DNA of 55,563 bases, taken from NCBI GenBank assembly GCA_934589225.1, contig CAKTNS010000012.1, forward strand, positions 1 through 55,563, in the 5' to 3' direction. Shown here piece after piece: positions 16,810 through 24,654 of the stretch; the stretch's first letter is position 1, and every line of letters starts with the position of its first letter. The notes under the pieces are model-generated. The model ran no database searches. It was given only the letters and a program-made list of their open reading frames with translations, and was not told where the DNA came from. This DNA comes from an uncultured Oscillospiraceae bacterium (lineage in GTDB: Bacteria; Bacillota; Clostridia; Oscillospirales; Oscillospiraceae). The translations under genes were made by a program, and so were the position numbers.

Positions 16810-17889
16810 TTAATCCAGCTTCAAATCATTTTCGCCGATCCAGCCCATTTTACGGAGCACCTCTGCAAAGGCCCATGTGAGGGCTGCGGGCAGCACAAAG
16901 CAGATCAGCAGCATTCCCAAGTAGTCCGCGCCGGTAATGGCCGTTTTCACACCGCTGGCTACATCATTGACCCAGCCGGCATAGACACCGATGGGGCCGA
17001 CCATGCCGCAGGTGCCCATACCGGAAGCGACACCGCCGGAGGGGTCATTCATCTGGAAATGGAACAGGCAGGTGGCAACGGGGCCTGTAATGGCAGAAGC
17101 CAGGATCGGCGGGATCCAGATTTTAGGATTCTTCACGATATTCCCCATCTGTAGCATAGAAGTTCCCAATCCCTGGCTGACCAATCCGCCCCACCGGTTC
17201 TCCCGGAAGGACATCACTGCGAAGCCGACCATCTGCGCACAGCATCCCGCTACCGCAGCGCCACCGGCCAGGCCTGTAAGCCCCAGGGCCGCACAGATGG
17301 CCGCAGAGGAGATGGGCAATGTCAGCGCAACGCCAATGACGACGGATACCAAAATCCCCATCCAGAAGGGCTGCAGCACGGTCGCCCACTTTACAAATTC
17401 GCCTACCGAAGAAGCGGCGGTTCCGATGGCCGGGGCGATCAAAGCAGAAAGAGCCACACCCACCAGAATCGTGACCAAGGGCGTTACCAGAATATCGACC
17501 TTTGTCTCCTTGGATACAGCCTTGCCAAACTCCGCTGCTACAATGGCGATCAGGAACACCGCCAAAGGCCCACCTGCACCGGCAGCACCGGAAAGTGTCG
17601 TGGAGCCCAGCTTATTGGCCGCATATCCAACGGTCGCCAGAGAAAACAGGACCAGGGGCGGGGCCTGCAGCGCATAGCCAATAGCAATGGCCATAGCAGG
17701 ACCGCTCATAGCCGCAGCATACCCCCCTACATCCATTAGAAAGGGTATGTTCAACTGCTGGCCCAGCGTCTTTACAATGGTTCCGATGAGCAGAGAGCAA
17801 AACAGGCCCTGGGCCATGGCACCCATGGCATCGATCCCATATCGCTTTGCGGAGAAAACGATATTCTTTCTTTTCAGAAATGCGTTCAT
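16810..17889 (-). CDS. PTS EIIC_2 / PfoR-like membrane transporter
   Basis: A 359-residue polytopic membrane protein with about 9-10 hydrophobic segments. It resembles the EIIC_2 (PfoR-like) group, with its glycine/alanine-rich helices and loop motifs such as GTSMLQMGNIVKNPKIW and DPSGGVASGMGTCGMVGPIGV. No EIIA or EIIB domain or gene is nearby, so sugar phosphotransfer is doubtful. The start ATG 17889 has AGAGGAAG upstream. The divergently transcribed neighbour is a NiaR-type repressor with a palindrome in between, which suggests that this carrier imports a niacin-type NAD precursor or is otherwise under NAD control. That substrate is inferred only from context. Confidence 0.8.
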   Translation of the reverse strand: MNAFLKRKNIVFSAKRYGIDAMGAMAQGLFCSLLIGTIVKTLGQQLNIPFLMDVGGYAAAMSGPAMAIAIGYALQAPPLVLFSLATVGYAANKLGSTTLSGAAGAGGPLAVFLIAIVAAEFGKAVSKETKVDILVTPLVTILVGVALSALIAPAIGTAASSVGEFVKWATVLQPFWMGILVSVVIGVALTLPISSAAICAALGLTGLAGGAAVAGCCAQMVGFAVMSFRENRWGGLVSQGLGTSMLQMGNIVKNPKIWIPPILASAITGPVATCLFHFQMNDPSGGVASGMGTCGMVGPIGVYAGWVNDVASGVKTAITGADYLGMLLICFVLPAALTWAFAEVLRKMGWIGENDLKLD

Positions 17890-17910
17890 AGAATTCTTCC
17901 TCTTTCTTAC

Positions 17911-17932
17911 TGTCTTGTCAGTTAACTAGACA
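17911..17932. promoter_or_regulatory. Candidate NiaR operator, 22-bp imperfect palindrome
   Basis: The outer arms TGTCT and AGACA are perfect inverted copies, and 16 of 22 positions are dyad-symmetric. It lies between the divergent EIIC-like gene and niaR, close to the transporter start. NiaR regulators bind palindromes with TGTC/GACA-type arms as I recall them, which fits. Confidence 0.55.
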
Positions 17933-17969
17933 CCATTATATTCACTCTCTTCCATATGTCAAGAATTAT

Positions 17970-17998
17970 TTGACTTGTGACGAGATATATGATACAAA
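17970..17998 (+). promoter_or_regulatory. Probable promoter of the NiaR-type gene
   Basis: TTGACT (17970-17975) and TACAAA (17993-17998) have a 17-base spacing, about 27 bases before the chosen GTG start. This makes the upstream in-frame ATG at 17977, which would lie inside the promoter, unlikely. Confidence 0.5.
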
Positions 17999-18024
17999 GA
18001 GGGCAGAAAGACGAGGTGTTGACC

Positions 18025-18543
18025 GTGTCCGGTGAAGAACGCAGAAAGGAGATCCTTCAATTATTGAAAACACAAACCACGCCCCTGTCCGGAGCCGCAC
18101 TGGCTGGGCAGTTTCATGTAAGCCGCCAGGTGATCGTCCAAGACATTGCACTGATGCGGGCCGAAAACTATGACATTCTCTCAACCAACCGAGGGTATTT
18201 GATTCGTCAAAAAAGTGAAACCGATTCTTTTCCGAAACGTGTATTCTTTGTTCGCCACACCACAGAGCAGGTGCTGGAGGAATTTATGGCCGTGCTGGAT
18301 TTCGGCGGAAAAATTCTGGATGTGGTTGTAGAGCACGAATTATACGGGCAGATTCGGGTAGATCTGATGATTGAAAGCAAGCAGGACGCACAGGATTTCT
18401 ATGCCAAGCTTCTGCGGTCCCGGGACAATCCTCTGAAAATACTAACAGACGATTGCCACTACCATACGGTAGCGGCTCCTTCAGAAAAGCTCCTGGAGCT
18501 GATTGCTCAGGAACTTTGCTGCAAGGGATTTCTGTTGGAATAA
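18025..18543 (+). CDS. niaR: NiaR-type (3H domain) transcriptional repressor
   Basis: A 172-residue regulator with an N-terminal winged helix-turn-helix (GEERRKEILQLLKTQTTPLSG, then AGQFHVSRQVIVQDIALMR) and a C-terminal 3H domain with its three spaced histidines (VRHTTEQV, VEHELYG, CHYHTVAAP). In characterised members (YrxA/NiaR) the 3H domain binds nicotinic acid and a metal and represses NAD biosynthesis or niacin uptake genes. GTG 18025 is chosen because GAGGTG precedes it and the resulting length matches the family. Divergent from the transporter gene; no NAD biosynthesis genes are in the window. Confidence 0.87.
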   Translation: MSGEERRKEILQLLKTQTTPLSGAALAGQFHVSRQVIVQDIALMRAENYDILSTNRGYLIRQKSETDSFPKRVFFVRHTTEQVLEEFMAVLDFGGKILDVVVEHELYGQIRVDLMIESKQDAQDFYAKLLRSRDNPLKILTDDCHYHTVAAPSEKLLELIAQELCCKGFLLE

Positions 18544-18570
18544 CTTAAAGGCCACGATCTGCCTTTATGC

Positions 18571-18602
18571 AAAGAGCACCGAGCTGATGCCCGGTGCTCT
18601 TT
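18571..18602 (+). terminator. Rho-independent terminator after niaR
   Basis: An 11-bp perfect stem (AAAGAGCACCG / CGGTGCTCTTT) with a 10-base loop, ending in TTTTGTT, 27 bases after the stop codon. Confidence 0.88.
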
Positions 18603-18701
18603 TGTTGCAAATGTAACGTTAAAAGCAGAAAGTCATTTCCCATATCTTCTCATTTTTATTTCCAAATATTTGTCAACTATCGGTTGCTATAAACTATTTG
18701 C

Positions 18702-20525
18702 TCAATATTTCAGTTCTATCTTATATCTTTTTAGCCAGAAATCCATTTGGAGAAAATACGCTATTTTTTGTGGTCTTCCCATCAGCTGCCCATACCAAGG
18801 CCACGCCGTTTCTCTGATCAGAAGCTCCTGCAGTGCTTTCTTGTCAACAAGCTGAAACAGCGCCGCATCTTTCTGACTCAAAAGCTTTTGGAATTGATTT
18901 TCCAGCAATGTCACATAGGCCGGATCCAGGGTTTTGGGATAGGGACTCTTTTTACGGTGGGCCACTTCCTTTGGAAGCAGGTCCCCGCAAGCCGCCCGTA
19001 GCAGTCCCTTCTCCTCTCCTCCGTGATCTTTGTATTCCCATGGCACAGCATAAAGATACTCCGCAATTCTATAATCGCAGAACGGCACCCGGACCTCCAG
19101 GCCGCTGAACATGCTCATTCTGTCTTTGCGGTCCAGAAGCGTTTGCATAAACCAGCGCATATTTAAATTGACCATTTCCTTCATACGCCGTTCTAGGGGA
19201 CTGCTTTCCGGCAGGATGTCACTTTCCCGGCAGGTCTTTTCATAAGCATCCATAACATATCCCGTGCAGTCAAGCCCCTGACGCAGTTCCGGAGCAAGGA
19301 TCGATGCCCGATCCTCTGTATTCTGGGCCCACGGAAATCCTGTACGGGCCCGAACCTCCGGGTCCCTGTACCATGGATAGCCTCCGAACAATTCGTCAGC
19401 GCACTCCCCGGACAAAGCCACCTTCACATGTTCGGAAACGGCCTTACAGAATGCCAGCAGCGAAAAATCCACATCGGCCATCCCCGGCAAATCCCGCGCA
19501 ATGGTTGCTTCCTCCAAAGCATTCACCAGCACCTGGGGGCCAAGTTCTGTCAGATGCTGCTGTGTGTGCAAAAATTGCACCATCTGCTCTATATAATGGC
19601 TGTCGGAAGAGGGTTGAAATTTTCCAGGACGAAAGTACAGGTCATGGTTTGGGTAGCCAACAGAAAATGTATTCAGTATTTCTCCTCGCATTCCAAGTTC
19701 TCCGGAGCACACCGCACTGATGATACTGGAATCCAAGCCCCCTGATAAAAACGTTCCGATGGGCACATCCGAAATCATCTGCCGTTTGATGGCATCCAGC
19801 ACCAGAAATCGGGTATGCTCCACGGTCTCGGTAAAGCTTTCCCTATGTTCCCGGTCCTTTAGACTCCAATAGCGTTCCACATGAAGTTTTCCTGCCTCAA
19901 AATAAGCGCAGCAGCCCGGTTCCAATTCATAGATTCCATGGAACACCCCGCTGCCGGGCTTTCGTCCCGGCCCCAGCAGCAGAAGCTGCGCTGCCCCTTC
20001 CCGGGTCAGAACAGGCCGGCTTTTGGGGTGGGCCAGAATGGTTTTGATTTCAGAAGCAAACAGCAAGCCGTCCCCGATCAGGCTGTAAAACAAGGGTTTT
20101 ACCCCCATGCGGTCCCGGGCGAGGAATAGCCTCCGGGCCCCATGCTCCCATACGGCAAACGCAAAAATACCGTTGATTTTCTGTAGTGCTTCCATGCCCC
20201 ATTGGGCATAGGCGTGAAGCACCACTTCCGTATCACAATGGGTCCGGAAAGAGTGGCCCAGTTTTCCCAGCTCTTGCTTCAGCTCCTGTGTGTTATACAT
20301 TTCGCCGTTATAGATGAGGCTGTACTTCTCCCCTCCCCATTCCAGCTCCATGGGCTGCTGGCCGCCCACAGGGTCGATCACCGCAAGCCTCGTGTGCAGC
20401 AGAACGCCGCCGGGAAACCGCAGCAGTCCATGACCATCCGGCCCACGGCGGGCCATTGTTTCTAACATTTTATCTGCGGTGCATTTTGAAAGTTCCAGAC
20501 CGATACAGCCGGCAATGGCACACAT
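18702..20525 (-). CDS. asnB: Asparagine synthase (glutamine-hydrolysing)
   Basis: A 607-residue class II glutamine amidotransferase plus synthetase. The start at ATG 20525 is fixed by the catalytic Cys2 (MCAIAGCIG), which must be the N-terminal residue after Met removal, and by AGAGGAGTG upstream; a longer frame to 20663 is spurious. The glutaminase half has RRGPDG and YNGEMYN. The C-terminal half has the PP-loop SGGLDSS, ALSGECADELFGGYPWY and the ammonia-tunnel region. It converts aspartate, glutamine and ATP to asparagine and glutamate in the cytosol. It stands alone, divergent from the gene at 20620, with a palindrome between them. Confidence 0.93.
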   Translation of the reverse strand: MCAIAGCIGLELSKCTADKMLETMARRGPDGHGLLRFPGGVLLHTRLAVIDPVGGQQPMELEWGGEKYSLIYNGEMYNTQELKQELGKLGHSFRTHCDTEVVLHAYAQWGMEALQKINGIFAFAVWEHGARRLFLARDRMGVKPLFYSLIGDGLLFASEIKTILAHPKSRPVLTREGAAQLLLLGPGRKPGSGVFHGIYELEPGCCAYFEAGKLHVERYWSLKDREHRESFTETVEHTRFLVLDAIKRQMISDVPIGTFLSGGLDSSIISAVCSGELGMRGEILNTFSVGYPNHDLYFRPGKFQPSSDSHYIEQMVQFLHTQQHLTELGPQVLVNALEEATIARDLPGMADVDFSLLAFCKAVSEHVKVALSGECADELFGGYPWYRDPEVRARTGFPWAQNTEDRASILAPELRQGLDCTGYVMDAYEKTCRESDILPESSPLERRMKEMVNLNMRWFMQTLLDRKDRMSMFSGLEVRVPFCDYRIAEYLYAVPWEYKDHGGEEKGLLRAACGDLLPKEVAHRKKSPYPKTLDPAYVTLLENQFQKLLSQKDAALFQLVDKKALQELLIRETAWPWYGQLMGRPQKIAYFLQMDFWLKRYKIELKY

Positions 20526-20545
20526 ATCATCACACTCCTCTGCTA

Positions 20546-20578
20546 TTCTATGCCGAAACCTCCATTCGGTGCATAGAA
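20546..20578. promoter_or_regulatory. Palindrome in the asnB divergent promoter region
   Basis: Perfect 8-bp arms TTCTATGC (20546-20553) and GCATAGAA (20571-20578) enclose a partly symmetric centre (CGAA ... TTCG). It lies 21 bases upstream of the asnB start and 42 bases upstream of the divergent gene, a typical operator position. The regulator is unknown. Confidence 0.4.
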
Positions 20579-20619
20579 GTTTTTCCTCTGCCAATACTAG
20601 CCGGGAGGTGACACAGTTT

Positions 20620-21048
20620 ATGAAAACCAACCGAGAAATACTATCCTCCGTTTTAAAAACCACCCAAATGGGTCAAATCGGCATCCGAAGCGTCATGGAT
20701 GCGGCAGTCCAGCCGGACCTGCGGCAGGCCCTTGGGCAGCAGCTGCTGGAATACGACCGCATTGAAACAGAAGCCCACAGCATTGCTTCTCAGCGCGGCT
20801 GGGATCTGCGGGAGCTGGACCCGGCCATTCGGGCTATGACCGATGTGATGGTTCGAATGAAGCTCTCCAAAGCCGACCCGGATTCCAAAATTGCGGACTT
20901 GATGATTCAGGGCAATACCAAAGGCATGGTCAAGAGCCTCAGAAACCTCCACCGCTCGGACGGGCGGGACAACCGCATTCAAACTCTTTCCCAAAAGCTC
21001 ATCGACACGGAAACCAACAACATCCGCCAGATGCGGCCATTCCTATAA
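20620..21048 (+). CDS. Conserved helical (ferritin-like) hypothetical protein
   Basis: A 142-residue, almost wholly alpha-helical cytosolic protein (MKTNREILSSVLKTTQMGQ start, ending NNIRQMRPFL). ATG 20620 follows GGGAGGTGA by nine bases; the longer open frame has no site. Its four-helix pattern and the MIQGNT.GM segment resemble uncharacterised ferritin-like proteins common in Clostridia, some annotated as DUF2383-like or coat-associated. No conserved metal-binding Glu/His set is evident, so enzymatic activity is not claimed. It is followed by its own terminator, so it is monocistronic. Confidence 0.72.
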   Translation: MKTNREILSSVLKTTQMGQIGIRSVMDAAVQPDLRQALGQQLLEYDRIETEAHSIASQRGWDLRELDPAIRAMTDVMVRMKLSKADPDSKIADLMIQGNTKGMVKSLRNLHRSDGRDNRIQTLSQKLIDTETNNIRQMRPFL

Positions 21049-21053
21049 TCGCA

Positions 21054-21087
21054 CCGGCTGCCTAGTCTGGCAGCCGGAACATTTTTT
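21054..21087 (+). terminator. Rho-independent terminator
   Basis: A 9-bp perfect GC-rich stem (CCGGCTGCC / GGCAGCCGG) with a 6-base loop, followed by AACATTTTTT. It separates the helical protein gene from the spore-type operon. Confidence 0.9.
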
Positions 21088-21106
21088 AAAGTAGCCGCAT
21101 ATACTA
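21079..21106 (+). promoter_or_regulatory. Candidate sigma-K/E-type sporulation promoter
   Basis: CATATACTA (21098-21106) fits the sigma-K -10 pattern CATANNNTA, and AC (21079-21080) lies 17 bases upstream. It precedes the operon of spore-type peptidoglycan-binding proteins. Sigma-E is possible too. The call rests on consensus matching only. Confidence 0.45.
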
Positions 21107-21134
21107 TCAGGATTTTATCTTGGAGGGATGCCAA

Positions 21135-21515
21135 TTGCCAAACGGCTATCTTGTCGCCAAAGCCTATATGAGCTATGCCCAAATTCCTTTAGAGGATGTG
21201 GCGGTTGTCGTAACCACTCAGGACGGGACCGCCATTGCCATGCGCCTGACAGGCAGAAGCGGCCTGACAGAGCCGATCTCCATTCCGACTCCGGAGAAAG
21301 TGGAAAGCCTGACACCGGAGAAGAATGGCGAAAAACCTTTTACAACGATCACCGTCTGCGCCTATAAAAGCAAGTTCGAGCAGATATTCGCCAAAAATGT
21401 ACAGGTTTTTCCGGATGTGACCACGGTACAGAATCTGGAAATGGTTCCGCTTTCCGAACTGCCGGATCGTTGGGACGAAAATGTCCTCTATAACACGCCG
21501 CCACAAAATCTATAG
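21135..21515 (+). CDS. Small protein of a spore-cortex-type operon
   Basis: About 126 residues. The likely start is TTG 21135 (LPNGYLVAKAYMSYAQIPLEDV), eight bases after GGAGGG; no in-frame ATG fits. It looks like a single beta-sandwich of the carboxypeptidase-regulatory/transthyretin type (PLEDVAVVVTTQDGTAIAMRLTGRSG, then VQVFPDVTTVQ) and ends in PPQNL. I recall homologues directly upstream of spore peptidoglycan-binding proteins in many Clostridia, sometimes annotated as spore cortex-lytic. It has no signal peptide, as expected for a mother-cell product deposited on the forespore. It is eight bases from the next gene. Confidence 0.65.
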   Translation: MPNGYLVAKAYMSYAQIPLEDVAVVVTTQDGTAIAMRLTGRSGLTEPISIPTPEKVESLTPEKNGEKPFTTITVCAYKSKFEQIFAKNVQVFPDVTTVQNLEMVPLSELPDRWDENVLYNTPPQNL

Positions 21516-21523
21516 GAGGTCCT

Positions 21524-22750
21524 ATGCCTACTGTTACGCCTTTTGTACCCCAGCGGATCACGGTCCATCTGGGACCTCCCAGCAGTGACGCAGAAAATGT
21601 GACCGTCAGCTTTCCGGACTACATCAAAAATGTGGCATCCAGTGAGATCTACCCAACCTGGGAAGAAAGCGCTTTGCGGGCCAACATTCTGGCCATTGTT
21701 TCCTTTGCGTTGAATCGGGTTTACACGGAGTTTTATCGAAGCCGCGGCTATGATTTTGATATTACCAGCTCCACGGCTTATGACCAGTTTTTCGTAAAAG
21801 GCCGGAGCTTCTTCTCAAATATCTCCCGTCTGGTAGATGAATTATTCAATTCCTATCTGCGCAGGCCCAATTTTGTGGAGCCTCTGGCAGCCAAATTCTG
21901 CAATGGCACCACGGTAACCTGTGAGGGGCTGAGCCAATGGGGAAGTCAGAACCTTGCCCAGAAGGGCTATAACTCCATCCAAATTCTAAAAAGCTACTAC
22001 GGCGATATAGAAATCGTTTCCAATGCGCCCGTTCAAAACTATGTGTCCTCTTACCCCGGAACCCCTCTGCGGCGCGGAAGTGTCGGCCCAAATGTGGTAA
22101 TCATCCAGACGGAACTGAACCGAATCTCTCAAAACTACCCGGCGATCCCCAAGGTTTCTAATATTGACGGGATCTTTGGCGTTCAGACAGAAAACGCCCT
22201 ATTGGCCTTCCAGAGGATCTTTGATTTGTATCCGGACGGCGTGGTCGGGCCTGCCAGTTGGTATGCCCTGATACGTCTGTATACCGCGGTCACCAGTCTG
22301 TCAGAGCTGCGTAGTCAGGGCCAGCAATTTTATACCATTGCCTGGAATAACGGAAATCCCATTGCCCCCGGAGACCAGGGCATCCGTGTGGAGCATCTCC
22401 AGTACATGCTCCGGGTGCTGGCCGCCTATATTTCTCAGATTCCCAGCATTAAAGTAGACGGCGTTTTTGGCGATGCCACCCGTAATGCGGTACTGGCGGC
22501 CCAGGGCTATTTCAGTCTTCCCCAAACCGGTATTGTGGATCTTACAACCTGGGACGAAATATATGACCAATTTGCCGGTATTGAAAATGCCAGTTTCCTG
22601 GATTTGGAGCGTTTCCCCTATACTTCCGCCGTCATCAACGGAACACCGCCGCGGAACCGGTATGCCCGTTCTACCACCCTTACCCAATTCCCGGGCTACA
22701 ACCTTTCCATGAACGATCAGGACCCGGCGAGACAGGAGGTCGTGCGATGA
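21524..22750 (+). CDS. Spore-type peptidoglycan-binding protein
   Basis: A 408-residue protein starting at ATG 21524 after TAGGAGGT. Residues 1-165 form a SpoIID-like N-terminal domain (FPDYIKNVASSEIYPTW, ALRANILAIVSFALNR, YCNGTTV-like CNGTTVTC, LSQWGS). Two PG_binding_1 modules follow (VDGVFG.T.NAVLAAQ-type repeats at about 185-255 and 285-355). There is no secretion signal. In Clostridia such proteins are conserved together with the small gene upstream and are presumed to act on spore cortex. A further PG-binding protein overlaps its end by four bases (ATGA), so the three genes are one operon. Confidence 0.82.
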   Translation: MPTVTPFVPQRITVHLGPPSSDAENVTVSFPDYIKNVASSEIYPTWEESALRANILAIVSFALNRVYTEFYRSRGYDFDITSSTAYDQFFVKGRSFFSNISRLVDELFNSYLRRPNFVEPLAAKFCNGTTVTCEGLSQWGSQNLAQKGYNSIQILKSYYGDIEIVSNAPVQNYVSSYPGTPLRRGSVGPNVVIIQTELNRISQNYPAIPKVSNIDGIFGVQTENALLAFQRIFDLYPDGVVGPASWYALIRLYTAVTSLSELRSQGQQFYTIAWNNGNPIAPGDQGIRVEHLQYMLRVLAAYISQIPSIKVDGVFGDATRNAVLAAQGYFSLPQTGIVDLTTWDEIYDQFAGIENASFLDLERFPYTSAVINGTPPRNRYARSTTLTQFPGYNLSMNDQDPARQEVVR

Positions 22751-23265
22751 AACCACCAGAAATCTTTTTGGGCAAACCCATCCGCAGTTTGCAAACCATG
22801 CTTCGGGTCCTGGCAGAGAGCGTTGATGAATACAAGGCTCTGATCCCGGACGGGATCTATGGACCGGATACCATGGAGGCCGTCCGCATTTTTCAGCGGC
22901 ACAACCAGCTTCCAATCACCGGTGTCACAGACCAAGAGACATGGGAACATATCGCCCATGAATACAGCCGGGCGCTGGTAGAAATAACGCCGCCCCCTTC
23001 CCTGGCCGTTCTGCTGAATCCCTGCCAGACCATCACCTACGGAGAACGAGATCCCGCAGTTTTTCTTGCCCAGGTGGTTCTAATGACCATGTCCCAAAAA
23101 TACAATTGTTTGGAGGCTCCGGAAATCACCGGAGTGTTGGACTTGGCCACACGGGAGGCGCTGTCCGCTTTCCAGCAGATCTCCGGTCTTCCTCCCACCG
23201 GAAATCTGGACCGCCATACCTGGAAGCACCTGGCCCTGCAATTCCCCATGGCCTCTGTTCTTTAA
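22747..23265 (+). CDS. Protein of two peptidoglycan-binding modules
   Basis: A 172-residue protein made of two PG_binding_1 domains (IPDGIYGPDTMEAVRIFQ near residue 37; ITGVLDLATREALSAFQ near 126), without a catalytic or secretion domain. It overlaps the preceding gene by 4 bases with GACAGGAGGT upstream of ATG 22747. It looks like a split-off C-terminal part of the preceding protein family, in which homologues carry three or four such modules. A structural or targeting role in the spore cortex is inferred. Confidence 0.78.
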   Translation: MKPPEIFLGKPIRSLQTMLRVLAESVDEYKALIPDGIYGPDTMEAVRIFQRHNQLPITGVTDQETWEHIAHEYSRALVEITPPPSLAVLLNPCQTITYGERDPAVFLAQVVLMTMSQKYNCLEAPEITGVLDLATREALSAFQQISGLPPTGNLDRHTWKHLALQFPMASVL

Positions 23266-23302
23266 TAAGAAAAAACGGCAGCGACCAAACCGGTCGCTGC
23301 CG
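23265..23302 (-). terminator. Terminator for the coaX-side operon
   Basis: An 11-bp perfect stem (CGGCAGCGACC / GGTCGCTGCCG) with a 5-base loop. The flanking A-run at 23264-23275 gives a T-run on the minus strand. It may also work weakly for the plus-strand PG-binding operon that ends at 23265. Confidence 0.8.
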
Positions 23303-23332
23303 CCTGAGCATGTATTTCTTTTTCTGCGGAAT

Positions 23333-23431
23333 TCAGTGTGTCACAAGGAATACCGTCGGCTTATCCGCGAATATTTCCGCGGCATCGGCTCCTTCACCGC
23401 TCCCGTCTCCTGTACCTACAGTGTACCACAT
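23333..23431 (-). CDS. Possible 32-residue peptide
   Basis: A minus-strand frame ATG to TGA (MWYTVGTGDGSGEG start, ends PTVFLVTH) sits between the 131-aa membrane protein gene and the terminator hairpin. Its composition (Gly/Asp-rich start, then ADKPTVFLVTH) is protein-like, but the ribosome binding site is poor. It could be a genuine small peptide, the tail of a decayed gene, or chance. Confidence 0.3.
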   Translation of the reverse strand: MWYTVGTGDGSGEGADAAEIFADKPTVFLVTH

Positions 23432-23477
23432 CCTACTTGAGGAAAGGTGAAGAATCCTTGAACGATTAGGGAATAAA

Positions 23478-23873
23478 TTATGCCGGATACAGGTTGCTGA
23501 CCACCAGCAGCACCGGCAGCGCCAGAGAGAACACGCTGACCGCCCAGGCGTAAAGCGCCTTTCTGGAAAGGAACATCATCGCAAGACACCCGCCGGTCAG
23601 AGCCAAGGGCCCCATCACCGCCAGATATCTGGAAATGTGCATGGCAAACGTACCGTCCGATTGCAGCAGCAGTCCGACGGAAAGAGGCAGATTCACGGTA
23701 TTGTATGCCGCCAGCCGCAGGGCAACGTATACCACCGGTGCCGCCAAAACGACCTTCCGCAGATGATACAGCCATGTCACAATGATTCCAAACACATGCT
23801 TAAATTGCTCATAGCCATGCAGTGCGCCATTGGACTCCTGAGCAGGCTGAGCGTTCTTTTTCATAAGCTTCAT
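23478..23873 (-). CDS. Hypothetical membrane protein, 131 aa
   Basis: A 131-residue protein starting MKLMKKNAQ at ATG 23873, eight bases after AAAGGAG; the site overlaps the coaX stop region, so the gene is coupled to coaX. The N-terminus is hydrophilic. Three or four hydrophobic helices follow (IIVTWLYHLRKVVLAAPVV; YLAVMGPLALTGGCLAMMF; AWAVSVFSLALPVLLVV). No family is recognised. Confidence 0.65.
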   Translation of the reverse strand: MKLMKKNAQPAQESNGALHGYEQFKHVFGIIVTWLYHLRKVVLAAPVVYVALRLAAYNTVNLPLSVGLLLQSDGTFAMHISRYLAVMGPLALTGGCLAMMFLSRKALYAWAVSVFSLALPVLLVVSNLYPA

Positions 23874-23886
23874 AAGCGCTTCTCCT

Positions 23887-24654
23887 TTACTTTGCATTCT
23901 CCAGATAGAGCGCCGCCAGGCCCTTAATGATCAAATCTCGCTCATAGAGGATCGGGGTTTTGCACAAGGGGACCACGTACTGTCCAATGCGGCCTGTAGC
24001 GACCACAGTTGCCCGTGTGCCGAGCTCCTGCTCCATCCGCTCGATCATACCGTCCAGCATGGATGCGGCACCATAGAGGATGCCGCTGCGCATGCACTCT
24101 ACCGTATTGCGGCCGATGGTTCTTTTGGGTTGGTCCAGCTGCAGCCCGGGAAGCAATGCCGCCCGCTGGGTCAGGGCATCCATAGAAACCCGGATGCCGG
24201 GACTGATGCTGCCGCCGATCATGGCACCTGTTTCGTCCAATACCATCATAGTGGTAGCCGTCCCCATGCCGATCACGATCAAAGGCGGCTTTTGCAGCTT
24301 CAGGGCCGCCACACAGCTCACAACCAAATCCGCACCCGTTTGGGCAGGGTTGTCAATGCGAATATTCAGTCCGGTTTTGATTCCGGGGCCTACCACCATC
24401 ACAGGCTTGCCGAAAAGCTTTTTCAGCGCCGTTTTCACAGGATTCAGCACCTGAGGCACCACGGAGGCGATGATCGCCCCTTCGATCTGATCACGACTTA
24501 CAGAATGGATGGCCAAAAGCATCTGAAGGTCAATGGCGTATTCGTCGGAGGTTTTTGTGGCATCCGTACGGATACGGGCCTGAAACAAAATCTCCTTCCC
24601 CCGGACTGCTCCAAGGGTAATATTGGTGTTGCCGATGTGTACTGCAAGAATCAT
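23887..24654 (-). CDS. coaX: Type III pantothenate kinase
   Basis: A 255-residue ASKHA-fold kinase that phosphorylates pantothenate in the first step of coenzyme A synthesis. The N-terminal phosphate-binding strand is AVHIGNTNITLG; further motifs are GPGIKTGLNIRIDNPAQTGAD and MGTATTMMVLD, with GGSISPGI and ATGRIG. ATG 24654 overlaps the stop of the metallophosphoesterase gene (ATGA); the longer frame to 24699 has no site. The family is not feedback-inhibited by CoA and needs a monovalent cation. Confidence 0.93.
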   Translation of the reverse strand: MILAVHIGNTNITLGAVRGKEILFQARIRTDATKTSDEYAIDLQMLLAIHSVSRDQIEGAIIASVVPQVLNPVKTALKKLFGKPVMVVGPGIKTGLNIRIDNPAQTGADLVVSCVAALKLQKPPLIVIGMGTATTMMVLDETGAMIGGSISPGIRVSMDALTQRAALLPGLQLDQPKRTIGRNTVECMRSGILYGAASMLDGMIERMEQELGTRATVVATGRIGQYVVPLCKTPILYERDLIIKGLAALYLENAK

